In this document: positions 26,392-34,443 of the stretch, in pieces
Numbering within the stretch: position 1 is the stretch's first letter
Layout of the letters: each line of letters opens with the position of its first letter
Origin: Prosthecobacter debontii
Lineage (GTDB): Bacteria; Verrucomicrobiota; Verrucomicrobiia; Verrucomicrobiales; Akkermansiaceae
Assembly (NCBI GenBank): GCA_945870855.1
Contig: CAMBTP010000021.1
Span: 1 to 48,389, forward strand
Direction of reading: 5' to 3'
DNA length: 48,389 bases
Notes under the pieces: generated by a model
What the model was told of the DNA's origin: nothing
Seen by the model: only the letters and a program-made list of their open reading frames with translations
Database searches by the model: none
Program-made: the position numbers and the translations under genes

Positions 26392-28827
26392 TTACGGGAT
26401 GAAGCGGAATTCGTTGCAGTTTAGGAGAGCCCAGCGGAGGTCGGCCATGCCGGCGTGGGGGTCTTTGGAAAGGAGGGTGAGCGCATGTTTTTTTTCTGCG
26501 GGCGTGGGCGGGCGGGTTAGGATTTCACGGTAAGCGTGGTCGATGGCGGCGGCGGGATCTTTCTCCAGGATCTTGTGGATGGGTTCAAGCGGGCCGACGC
26601 GGGATGCCTCATGAGTCATGCGGCCGTTGAGCATCATCAGTTGCTGGCGCAGGGAGGAGGAGGGATCGCGGAACTCGCCGAGGCCGATGCGTTCCGGCTG
26701 GCCGAAGACGCGGAGAAAATGGGCGGGCGGGGCAGGGGTCGCCATCCGCATGGCGCTATCAAAGCGTGGGTTGTCATCGATTGTTTCGGTGACGATTTTG
26801 GTCGTGTATTTCATCACCTGCTTCTCCGTTTCGGCGCGCATCGCCGCCATCTCGCGCGCCTTGATCTCCTCGTCGGATTCCTTGCGCATGCTTTCAAGTT
26901 CGATCGCCTCGTTGGGAGTAAGGATGGAGTTGAAATCCAGTTTCAGCGAGGACTCCAGATCGTAGCCGTCGCCGCGCATCTTTGGTTTCTCAGCTTCCAT
27001 CTGCACGGTCGGCTTTCCGCCCTCCACCATCACATATTCACCGGTCGGCACCTGCACTTGGCGGCGGATTTCTTTGCTGTTCGATCCGGCGGGCCATTTG
27101 AAATCTTTAAGGTGCCCGGCGGCAACGATGCTGTCGTAAAGCACCTCGCCGAGCATGCGGCGTTGTGGGGTGGCGGCAAAATTCCGTTCGCTGTTCTCGC
27201 GCACCGAGATCGGCACATCCACAGTGAGCGGCGCGCGGCGATAGGCATCGGAAAGCGCGATGATGCGGATCAGGCTGCGTAGGTCGAACCCGCTCGCCAC
27301 GAACTCATGCGAGAGGAAATCTAAGGTCGATGTGTGATGCAGATCCGCGTAGGGCGAGAAATTGTCCAGCGGCTCGACGAAGCCACGGCCGATCATTTCT
27401 GCCCAGACGCGGTTCACGAAAGCACGGGCGAAGAAGTCGTTGCGCGGGTTGGTGATGAGTTCCGCGAGCTTCCCACGTAGCTCGCTAGCGCGGTAAATAT
27501 CGCCGTGCACATTCAATAGACGACTATCCTTTTTCGCCTCGGCGAGGACTGAATTTTCCTTTTTTCCGACTCCCGGTTCAGCGGCATCCAACAAGGCATC
27601 CAGAGATGCGTCACCGCTGCCTTCGGTGGCCTTGCGCGCCTGATCCTCGCGGAGTTCCTCAAAACGGACTAGGTATCCGGGCGTCGATTTCGCCTTCACA
27701 GCTTTAAAAGGGAAACGTGGATCGATGGGCTTGCGATCCTCCGGCTTCGCCTTGTCTTCCGGCGGCCATAGGACGGTCATCTTGTCGCCCTCGGTGGTAT
27801 AAACGGTGCCCCGGCGCTGATCGCCGACCTTCTTAGTTTTTCCGAAAAACGCGGCGAGGTCGTAGAAATCCCGCTGCTCCCAGTCGTCGAAAGGATGGTC
27901 GTGGCACATCGCGCAACCCATGCGTACGCCGAGGAAAACCTGGGCGGTGGCGGCGGCGAGTTCCATCGGGTTTGCGTCGTCGCCGAGGATGAAACCGACC
28001 GCCGGGTTCGAGTTCGCGCGGCCGGATGCGGCGATGAGTTCGCGCGCCATTTCGTCGTAGGGTTTCCCGGCGGTGAGGGAGCCATGGATGTAGGCGAGAA
28101 GCTGGTTGCCACCCTCCACGTCGGAACGGATGCGCAGCATGTCCGCCATGAAAATCGACCAGCGATCTGCGAAGCGCGGATGGGCTAGCAGTTTCTCCAG
28201 CAGTTTCGCGCGGCGGTCGTCGCCCCATTTCTCAAATTCATCGATCTCCGCCACCGTCGGGATGCGGCCGATCACGTCGATGGTTGCACGGCGGAGGAAA
28301 ACTCCGTCCTCGACGGTTTGCGTAGTTATAGCTTCTGAGCCTTCGTTCTCGCGGCGGAGGATGTCGTCGAGGATGGAGGCGGCGTCGGCGGCGGATTCTG
28401 GGGCGCGTTCCGGGATGGAGACGCGCAGGATCGGCTTCGGTTTTTGCTCGATGAGTTTGATTCCCTTCGGCCATGGCGCACCTGCCTTGACCCATGCGTC
28501 CAGCATAGCGACTTCGCCCGGTTCGAGCGCGCGGCCTTCGTCGGGCATCACGCCCTTGTCGATGGGGCGGAGGTGGAGGCGCACCATGATCTCGCTGGCG
28601 GCGGGATTTCCCGGGACGAGGGCATCCGTCGTATCGCCGCCCTCCATGATCGCCTCATAAGTATCCATCCGCAGTCCGCCCTTCGCGTCGTCCTCGTTGT
28701 GGCAACGCAGGCAGTTCTGTTCCAAGATCGGCTGGATGTTCGCAATGAAGTCCGGACTCGCGGCCACTTGCGAGGCTATCGCCGCAAATGCTAGGGCGGG
28801 GAAAACAACGGAAGGTTTGGCGGTCAC
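26392..28827 (-). CDS. Planctomycete-type cytochrome C / DUF1549 / DUF1553 protein
   Basis: 811 aa from GTG 28827, preferred because it gives MTAKPSVVFPALAFAAIASQ, a proper signal peptide; ATG 28947 would add 40 basic residues before it. The planctomycete cytochrome C module comes first with heme motif CLRCH (about 40-44), then MPDEGRALEPGEV and the WVKAGAPWP end. DUF1549 follows (LRRATIDVIGRIPTVAEID, RFADRW) and includes a second CAMCH. DUF1553 occupies the C-terminal half (FARAFVNRVWAEMIGRGFVEPLD). The family is exported and heme-binding, with unsettled function, often linked to polysaccharide use. It heads the cluster with DUF1501 and the two TPR-Ig proteins. Confidence 0.93.
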   Translation of the reverse strand: MTAKPSVVFPALAFAAIASQVAASPDFIANIQPILEQNCLRCHNEDDAKGGLRMDTYEAIMEGGDTTDALVPGNPAASEIMVRLHLRPIDKGVMPDEGRALEPGEVAMLDAWVKAGAPWPKGIKLIEQKPKPILRVSIPERAPESAADAASILDDILRRENEGSEAITTQTVEDGVFLRRATIDVIGRIPTVAEIDEFEKWGDDRRAKLLEKLLAHPRFADRWSIFMADMLRIRSDVEGGNQLLAYIHGSLTAGKPYDEMARELIAASGRANSNPAVGFILGDDANPMELAAATAQVFLGVRMGCAMCHDHPFDDWEQRDFYDLAAFFGKTKKVGDQRRGTVYTTEGDKMTVLWPPEDKAKPEDRKPIDPRFPFKAVKAKSTPGYLVRFEELREDQARKATEGSGDASLDALLDAAEPGVGKKENSVLAEAKKDSRLLNVHGDIYRASELRGKLAELITNPRNDFFARAFVNRVWAEMIGRGFVEPLDNFSPYADLHHTSTLDFLSHEFVASGFDLRSLIRIIALSDAYRRAPLTVDVPISVRENSERNFAATPQRRMLGEVLYDSIVAAGHLKDFKWPAGSNSKEIRRQVQVPTGEYVMVEGGKPTVQMEAEKPKMRGDGYDLESSLKLDFNSILTPNEAIELESMRKESDEEIKAREMAAMRAETEKQVMKYTTKIVTETIDDNPRFDSAMRMATPAPPAHFLRVFGQPERIGLGEFRDPSSSLRQQLMMLNGRMTHEASRVGPLEPIHKILEKDPAAAIDHAYREILTRPPTPAEKKHALTLLSKDPHAGMADLRWALLNCNEFRFIP

Positions 28828-28947
28828 TTGGGTTGGGATTTTACGCTTTCCGGCAAGCCTACGAAAGGACGGTCGGAAAGGAAGGGGATTTTTCCTAAAA
28901 AAGCCGCCGGATAATAGCCTACGCGCGGCATCGGTGGCGTGTTGCAA

Positions 28948-29237
28948 GGAAATGAATTTTTTTCAACCAGGCACAACAAGTGGTAGGGTCTCTGGATTAG
29001 GATGCGATTTGAAGCTTGGCACAGGGTAGCCTGAGATCCACCGCTTTTCATCGACCCTTCCAAGGCTTGGAAGCCTCCTGGATATCTATAAGTCATGACT
29101 AGGGTTATTGCGGCAAGTTCAAGGGCTGGGAACGCGAGTCTGTGACTCGCAAGCGTTTGAAGGGAGAAAGAAACTGCCTTCGTGGCTGATCCTTTCGCTT
29201 GTTCATAGGCATGCGGGTTTCAAACCCGCGGTCCCAG
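28948..29237. other. Intergenic stretch with two perfect hairpins
   Basis: About 290 bases (410 from the preferred GTG start of the upstream cytochrome gene) with no convincing gene. Two short perfect hairpins stand out: GCGAGTC-TGT-GACTCGC (29134-29150) and GCGGGTTT-C-AAACCCGC (29213-29229). Neither has a T-run, so they look like repeat phrases rather than terminators. The second lies just past the stop of the PepSY-like remnant. Confidence 0.55.
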
Positions 29238-29448
29238 TCAAGCAGTTCGTTTTATCGGACGGGTGTGGAAAAAGAGCACGATGCCGAGGAGCGAGATCGC
29301 GAAGGCGGCGGCGGACAGGAGGGAAAGCGTCCAGTCGCGGACATATCAGCACATGGATGATCCCGCTGCCGGAGGACATCAGGATGCTGAGGGAGAAAAT
29401 GAGGCCTTGGTAGCGGTGAAGCTTGCGGATGATTTTTTCATGGGGATA
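29238..29448 (-). pseudogene. Frameshifted small PepSY-TM-like membrane protein remnant
   Basis: On the minus strand one frame encodes HEKIIRKLHRYQGLIFSLS followed by ILMSSGSGIIHV, the first-helix signature of PepSY-associated membrane proteins. A second frame, one base out of phase, continues with RDWTLSLLSAAAFAISLLG then IVLFFHTRPIKRTA and a TGA at 29238, a convincing second membrane helix and end. A single-base slip near 29345 separates them. No ATG precedes the first part in frame; the upstream flank is a repeat arm. It follows the TonB receptor on the same strand, as PepSY proteins often do in iron-uptake units. A sequencing error is the alternative to real decay. Confidence 0.6.
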
Positions 29449-29534
29449 TGGAGAAGGGGTTTGCAACCCCTTTGTGGTAAGCTGTGAAGTGGCTTGGGTT
29501 GAGGGGAAGGGGATGTAAACCCCTTCTCCATATC
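29445..29534. repeat. Element with perfect 18-bp inverted ends
   Basis: GATATGGAGAAGGGGTTT (29445-29462) is exactly complementary to 29517-29534, enclosing 54 bases. The right end overlaps the TonB receptor stop by 2 bases, and the left end abuts the PepSY-like remnant. The GGAGAAGGG...CCCCTTTG core also occurs at 33841-33930 and 38415-38441, so this is a dispersed family. It could also work as a large hairpin behind the receptor gene. Confidence 0.8.
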
Positions 29535-31596
29535 AGAATGTCCACTCGAGTCCCGCGAAGATGGATCTGCCTTCGCCGGGGAGGAACTGGCGCTGGTCGG
29601 CACCGCCCGCGTTGTCGATTACGCCGTGGGTGGCGGCGTGGGTCTCGTCGGTGAGGTTTTTTGCCTCCACGAACCAGGAGATCCCTTCGGAAACGCGGCG
29701 GCCGAATTTGAACCCGAGCAGCGCGTAGGGATCGGCGGCGAAGGTGTTGCGGTGATCGATGAAGGATTTCACTGGCACCCACTCGAAGGTCGGGCCGGCG
29801 TAGTAGCCTTCGGCGTTTTCCCACAGCAACTCGCCGCGAACGAGGTGCGGCGGGAGGCCGGCGATATCGTTGTCGCCGTAGGTGGGATCGCCGTCGAATT
29901 CGAAGCTGCCGTAGGTGTAGGCGGTGCGGAAAATGAGGCGGTGAGTGGCATTTTCATCGATCCAGGAAGTGCCTAACAGATCCAGCTCCGTGCCGAGCTC
30001 GATGCCGTAGTGGATCGTGTCGTTGGCGTTTTTCGTGGTGGAAACGAGGGTGCCCGGATCGGTGAGGGTGAGCAGCTCGTCCTTCACCTGCGAGTAATAG
30101 ACCGTGGCATCCCATTTCGCGAAGGAGCGAGTGCCGCGCGTGCCGGCCTCGATCGTATTCGCGGTCTGCGCGTCGCGGGCGATATTCGCAGTGACGGTTT
30201 CCGAAAACGACGGCGGCTCGAAGCTGCGGGAAATCCCGGCGAACCAATGGATGCCATCCTTTTCATGGAGCAGGCCGAGGCTCGGGGCGATGTTCGCGAA
30301 GGAATCGTCATACGTGGTCAGCGTTCCCGGCGCGGGAGGAATGTTCGAAAACTCTCGGTCGTTTTCCCGGGTGGAAAACGCGGCAGCGAGGGCGGCGGTG
30401 AAGGAGATTTCATCGCTCAGGTGATGCCTGTTCTCGATGAAACCCTCTAGGTTCGTGGCCGTCTGGTCGTCGCGGTTGCGGAGCGCGCCGCGTGCGCCGA
30501 GGTTGTTCAGGAAGACTGAGTTCGTCATGTTGCCGTAGGTGAACGAAAGGCCGCTGCGGAAACGGTTATCGCGTCCGCCGAGTTCATCCGTGTTGGTGAA
30601 AACGGTGCCGAAGGCGAGGTCGTTTGATAGCTGGTCAATCACGCCGACGAAGGGTGTGATCGGGTGATCGAGATCCTTGTAGGTGTAGCCCGCCGTGAAG
30701 TCCCAGGTGTTGTTGCCGTTGCGCAGGGTGGTTTTATTTGCGAAGCGGAACAGCTCGTAATCGCGGCGGTTGTCATACCTTTTAGCTCCGAAAAATGATC
30801 CATCGGCCTGCTGCGGATTCGCTTCCATTTCCGCTTTCGTAAGTGAGCCGGGGAGATCGGAATCGGTGTGGATCGCAGTCAGGAAAAAACGGGTTTCGAG
30901 GTCATCGCGGAGGCGGATACCATAGTTCGTGAAGAAGCGCTGCGCGGATTGCTCCGCATGATCGCGGAAGCCGTTCTGCGAGGCGTGCGAGAGCGAGAAA
31001 TACAGATCCGAGGAACCCTCCGTGATGCCGCCTGCGAAGCGCGCGCGAAGGTATTCGTAGGAACCCGCCTCGATCCGCGACGAGTAACCCGGAGCTGAGT
31101 ATCCGGTGTGCGAGAGGTAGTCGATTGCGCCGCCGAGCGTGGTCGAGCCGTTGGATAGAGCGTTTCCTCCGCGCCAGATATTGATGTGGGACGCGGCGAG
31201 GGGATCGACCGCTTGCATGTCGAAACCGCCGTCCGCGAGGTTCAGCGGGATGCCGTCCTGCATGAGCCGGATGCCGCGCCCGTGGAAGGTGCGCTGCAGG
31301 CCGGAGCCGCGGATCGAGATCCGCGCCTCGTCGGAGCCGAAACGCGGTTGCGCGACGACGCCCGGCGAGAGGAAAAAGGTTTCTGCAAAGGTCGAGGCGC
31401 GGCCTGTCAGGTAGCGTTCCGCATCGACCGTTTCGATGCCTCCGGGGATTTTCGCCAGCTCCAGCCTGTCTTGTTCGAGGGTTGGTTGGGTGAGTGTGGG
31501 TTCGGGGTCGGATTTGACGATAGTTTGGTCAAGTGTTCGGGGTGCCGCGATGGCGGCGGTGGTGGTGATGATGAATAGTAGTTGGTGAAATTTCAT
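29533..31596 (-). CDS. TonB-dependent outer-membrane receptor
   Basis: 687 aa from ATG 31596 (signal peptide MKFHQLLFIITTTAAIAAP). Longer frames to 31710 are translated repeat sequence. The plug domain (about 35-165) shows FFLSPGVVAQPRFGSDEARISIRG in two pieces, RGIRLMQDGIPLN, and GGAIDY. The barrel follows with alternating aromatic strands, NKTTLRNGNNTWDFTAGYTY in part, and a C-terminal strand ending in FAGLEWTF, whose final Phe fits BAM recognition. Layout and size resemble FecA-like iron-chelate receptors, but the ligand cannot be read from sequence. The upstream small CxxC protein and the downstream PepSY remnant suggest an iron or other metal uptake unit. Confidence 0.92.
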   Translation of the reverse strand: MKFHQLLFIITTTAAIAAPRTLDQTIVKSDPEPTLTQPTLEQDRLELAKIPGGIETVDAERYLTGRASTFAETFFLSPGVVAQPRFGSDEARISIRGSGLQRTFHGRGIRLMQDGIPLNLADGGFDMQAVDPLAASHINIWRGGNALSNGSTTLGGAIDYLSHTGYSAPGYSSRIEAGSYEYLRARFAGGITEGSSDLYFSLSHASQNGFRDHAEQSAQRFFTNYGIRLRDDLETRFFLTAIHTDSDLPGSLTKAEMEANPQQADGSFFGAKRYDNRRDYELFRFANKTTLRNGNNTWDFTAGYTYKDLDHPITPFVGVIDQLSNDLAFGTVFTNTDELGGRDNRFRSGLSFTYGNMTNSVFLNNLGARGALRNRDDQTATNLEGFIENRHHLSDEISFTAALAAAFSTRENDREFSNIPPAPGTLTTYDDSFANIAPSLGLLHEKDGIHWFAGISRSFEPPSFSETVTANIARDAQTANTIEAGTRGTRSFAKWDATVYYSQVKDELLTLTDPGTLVSTTKNANDTIHYGIELGTELDLLGTSWIDENATHRLIFRTAYTYGSFEFDGDPTYGDNDIAGLPPHLVRGELLWENAEGYYAGPTFEWVPVKSFIDHRNTFAADPYALLGFKFGRRVSEGISWFVEAKNLTDETHAATHGVIDNAGGADQRQFLPGEGRSIFAGLEWTF

Positions 31597-31652
31597 GATG
31601 ATATTTTGGAATGGAGACGCGATGCGTCTGGGTGATTTGGAAATATGGCCAT

Positions 31653-31696
31653 AGCCCCGAGACGGGGCTGGCACGGCCTGCGGCGAGACGCCGCAG
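31653..31696. repeat. Tandem perfect hairpins upstream of the TonB receptor
   Basis: AGCCCCG-AGA-CGGGGCT (31653-31669) and CTGCGGCG-AGA-CGCCGCAG (31678-31696) are two perfect stems with the same AGA loop, 8 bases apart. They lie between the CxxC protein gene and the receptor. No T-run follows on either strand. They could be a REP-like pair, or stem-loops modulating expression between the two genes. Confidence 0.7.
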
Positions 31697-31716
31697 CTAC
31701 GGTTTGACAAGCCGAC

Positions 31717-32118
31717 TCAACACCTTGGCGGCGGAACGGGCGGGCCGGATGGCGGTAGTGAAAGTAGCTCCGCTCCTGTCAGGAAAGCGTGCTGCGGGAA
31801 AGGGATGGAAAACGGATCTGCCAGAGTGGCGATTGTCGGTGGGAAAAGATCGTTGAAAAGTTTCGAAGCAGATGGCGGGAGAGGGGCTTTCTGGTTTCCC
31901 TCAACTGGTTCCTTGGATTTCACCTCGGCGATCTTATCGCAGAGGTGGCAGGGTTTCTCTCCGGAGAAGGTGTCGCTGACGGCTTGCGTGAGGGTGCTTT
32001 CCTGCGAGTAGCTGACCAGCATGTTCGTCCATGCGTAAACCTGTAGGATCGCGTAGGGGCCGCCGACCAGATGGAGGCAGCCAAAGATTAGGAACAGGTG
32101 ACGGAGGAGGTTCTTCAA
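31717..32118 (-). CDS. Small hypothetical protein with FSGEKPCHLC motif, upstream of TonB receptor
   Basis: 133 aa. One N-terminal hydrophobic segment (residues 5-28, GCLHLVGGPYAILQVYAW) acts as signal or membrane anchor. A conserved-looking centre, TFSGEKPCHLCDKI (about 50-63), contains a CxxC with a nearby His, suggesting metal or redox chemistry. The tail is Pro-rich and ends PPVPPPRC. I recall small proteins with this PCxLC pattern near metal-responsive TonB genes, but cannot name a family. The gene is on the same strand as the receptor, 120 nt upstream of its start. Likely co-regulated; function unknown. Confidence 0.68.
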   Translation of the reverse strand: MKNLLRHLFLIFGCLHLVGGPYAILQVYAWTNMLVSYSQESTLTQAVSDTFSGEKPCHLCDKIAEVKSKEPVEGNQKAPLPPSASKLFNDLFPPTIATLADPFSIPFPQHAFLTGAELLSLPPSGPPVPPPRC

Positions 32119-32556
32119 CGCGCTGGACTAATCGTTGCGCGGCGAGCTGCGACATGTCAACTTTCTACCGTGCGATGGCTTGAATACGTCACCTGCGGCG
32201 CGGGGTCATCAAGCTAGGGAAATGATTGACGTCTCGAACACCGGAGGTGTGTCCACATCGTAGCCCCGTATGCAGCGCAGCGGAATGCGGGGTACTCTGG
32301 TCGTTTGAGAAATGCGGCGAGCGGTAAAGTCCGCTCCTCACGCGCACCGACGAAGCCGGAAACCTACCTTGCCCGTAAATGCATGCGCGATATGTCCGGG
32401 GGTTCCCGTTTCACTCCACCCCCGGCTACTCTCGGGCCGTCCCTGCCGTGACTCAAAAGATTCGCACGTTCGACTTTCTTCATAGCTGGATGGCACTGCT
32501 GAATGCACCTTAATATTCAAATCGACAATTTCCCGTTTGTGGGCTAGCCACGAGCC
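32119..32556. other. Divergent intergenic region with one imperfect hairpin
   Basis: 438 bases between the divergently transcribed CxxC protein and the GntR/LacI-type regulator, so it should hold both promoters; I cannot place them firmly. One hairpin (CCCCGTAT...ATGCGGGG, 32264-32292) has the look of the REP phrases seen elsewhere. The rest shows no ORF I can support. Confidence 0.5.
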
Positions 32557-33621
32557 ATGACGCAAATGGGAATTCTGAGTAAAATCGAGCAATCGGCGAA
32601 TTATTTACGCGCAGAAATAGCCAACGGTAGATGGCAAAATGAGATTCCAGGCCGGGTGGATCTTGCCATCGAACTCGGCGTGAATGCCAAAACCGTGGAA
32701 AGCGCCTTGCGCTTGCTCGAGGACGAGGGACTGCTCATTGCGCAAGGCGCAGGGCGCAGAAGGCGCATCTCATACTTGGCCCGGACTAGGGGTACGTTGA
32801 AAATTACCTTCTTGGTCTATGAGCATTCGGATCCCGTGCAAATCAGTTACAACGATTTCATCCATAAACTGACCCGTGCGGGCTATTCCTCCACGATCGC
32901 CGAGAAGTCGTTGATGGATCTGGGCATGAATATGCGTCGAGTGGCGAGGTATGTGAAAAGCATCCAGACTGATGCTTGGGTGGTGGCATCTGGCCCGAAG
33001 GAGGTGCTTGAGTGGTTTTCCCGACAAGACGTTCCTGTGTGTGCGATATTCGGACGATGCATCGAACTCCCGATTTCTTCGGTCAGGATCGACAGGGCTG
33101 CCGCGTTACACAGCGCCGTGGAGACACTAGTGAAACTGGGACACCGCAAGATCGTAATGCTAGCGAGGACGGAACGGCGCAAGCCGTATCCGGGACTCTT
33201 CGAGCGGAACTTTCTCTCGGAACTGGAGTCGCATGGCATCCCGACCGGCTCCTACAATCTACCGGATTGGGACAACAACGTGGAAAGCTACCATAAATGT
33301 CTTGCTAAGCTGTTCGATAAGAGCCCGCCCACGGCTCTGTTCATTGATGAACCTCCCCTATACTACGCGGCTCAATTATTCCTTTCCCGTCGTGGTCTCT
33401 GTGTGCCGCGTGATGTGTCGATCATCTGTCATGACCCGGATCGCTGGTATAACTGGACCCAGCCGACGGCTTCACATATCAACTGGGATGCCCGCCCTGT
33501 GTGGTCTCATCTAATCCGATGGACCAAACAGATCGCGGCCGGAAAGCACGTGATCAAGCGCAGCTCTATCAACGCCGAGTTTGTCGAGGGTGGCACGATT
33601 GGTCCGGCACCGGACCGGTAA
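32557..33621 (+). CDS. GntR-type winged-helix regulator with LacI-type sugar-binding domain
   Basis: 354 aa. Residues 1-70 form a GntR-like winged helix (IEQSANYLRAEIANGRWQ, PGRVDLAIELGVNAKTVESA, LRLLEDEGLLIAQGAGRRR). From about 80 a periplasmic-binding-protein-like LacI-type domain follows (KITFLVYEHSD, SSVRIDRAAALHSAVETL, GHRKIVMLARTERR, PPTALFIDEP). This hybrid is common in Verrucomicrobiota, where such regulators are presumed to sense sugars. Start is ATG 32557 or ATG 32566. No sugar-use gene lies nearby; its downstream flank is a long repeat field. Probably a repressor with unknown effector. Confidence 0.88.
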   Translation: MTQMGILSKIEQSANYLRAEIANGRWQNEIPGRVDLAIELGVNAKTVESALRLLEDEGLLIAQGAGRRRRISYLARTRGTLKITFLVYEHSDPVQISYNDFIHKLTRAGYSSTIAEKSLMDLGMNMRRVARYVKSIQTDAWVVASGPKEVLEWFSRQDVPVCAIFGRCIELPISSVRIDRAAALHSAVETLVKLGHRKIVMLARTERRKPYPGLFERNFLSELESHGIPTGSYNLPDWDNNVESYHKCLAKLFDKSPPTALFIDEPPLYYAAQLFLSRRGLCVPRDVSIICHDPDRWYNWTQPTASHINWDARPVWSHLIRWTKQIAAGKHVIKRSSINAEFVEGGTIGPAPDR

Positions 33622-33674
33622 GCGCATCGGGAGAGGGACAAGCCGGCACGATTGGTAAGAATTCATTGGAATTT

Positions 33675-33774
33675 GAACCACGAAACACACCAAATACACG
33701 AAACTGGAACGATGAAAATGAATTCCCCAGCAACCCAAGTCTTCCTTTCGTGTCCTTCGTGCCTTTCGTGGTTC
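33675..33774. repeat. Inverted-repeat element 1 (GAACCACGAAA ends)
   Basis: GAACCACGAAA (33675-33685) is exactly complementary to TTTCGTGGTTC (33764-33774). Inside the ends are further CGAAA/TTCGTG phrases. It begins 54 bases after the regulator stop. It is the first of three consecutive elements with related GAACC-type ends. Confidence 0.75.
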
Positions 33775-33811
33775 CTTCTTCGGAATCCGGGATGAATCCT
33801 CGGAGCTCGGA

Positions 33812-33985
33812 TTGAACCGCCAAGTCGCCAAGCCTATATTGGAGAAGGGTGCTTCCAGCCCCTTTGCACAAGCCAAGCGAACCGATTTGCAAGTCCTCCG
33901 CAAAGGGGCTGCAAGACCCTTCTCCATAGGGAGAATTCAAAAAACCAATTCCTCCTTGGCGAACTTCTCTTCCTTGGCGGTTCAA
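33812..33985. repeat. Inverted-repeat element 2 (TTGAACCGCCAAG ends, module A)
   Basis: TTGAACCGCCAAG (33812-33824) is perfectly complementary to 33973-33985. Inside is a second palindrome: GGAGAAGGGT...CAGCCCCTTTGC (33841-33867) opposite GCAAAGGGGCTG...ACCCTTCTCC (33899-33925). The right three-quarters (33876-33993) recurs in inverted orientation at 38316-38465. Confidence 0.8.
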
Positions 33986-34046
33986 ATTCTTCCCCCCAAC
34001 CCCAGTCCCGTAGTCTTGCGCATCGAAAACCTGGGGTAAAGAATGG

Positions 34047-34156
34047 TTGAACCGCAAAGACGCGAAGGAGCAAAGCCAATGCACCGTATTTTTCACCATT
34101 TTCAAAACTTAACCATCACAACCCCAGCTTAGCGTCTTTGCGCCTTTGCGGTTCAA
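34047..34156. repeat. Inverted-repeat element 3 (TTGAACCGCAAAG ends)
   Basis: TTGAACCGCAAAG (34047-34059) is perfectly complementary to 34144-34156, with GACGCGAAGG/GCGTCTTTGCG phrases inside. It lies between module A and module B in this copy of the composite repeat and is absent from the copy at 38187-38465, so it looks like a nested insertion. Confidence 0.75.
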
Positions 34157-34289
34157 AAATCTTCCCAATCGCACAGGCTGCAACCAGCTTACTTCGTTTT
34201 TCCATCACGAACCCAAAAAGCTGCGGATGAGAACCGCAGCAGTCAAAAGCTTCCGGCGGTATGGATATGCGCAGGGACTTTTGGCAAAT
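34144..34289 (-). repeat. Module B of the composite repeat, copy 1 (reverse)
   Basis: Read on the minus strand from 34289, this stretch matches 38187-38323 on the plus strand at roughly 85-90% identity by eye, including ATCCATACCGCCGGA, a GCTGCGG-TTCTCAT-CCGCAGC hairpin and CTTTTTGGG. Together with module A (33876-33993) it forms the inverted partner of the repeat at 38187-38465. The rest of 33622-34443 holds no gene I can support. Confidence 0.8.
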
Positions 34290-34443
34290 GGTATAGCTTC
34301 AGGCTGGCAACACTATGGGAATCCACTTCATAGAACGGACTTTTGAATTGCGCGGGACTTCCGGTCTCGGCGCTTCGCCGCGCCCGGAACTCGTGAGACC
34401 GGTGCTTTAGGCCAGCCACAGCGCAACTAGGCGCCATCCCCGC

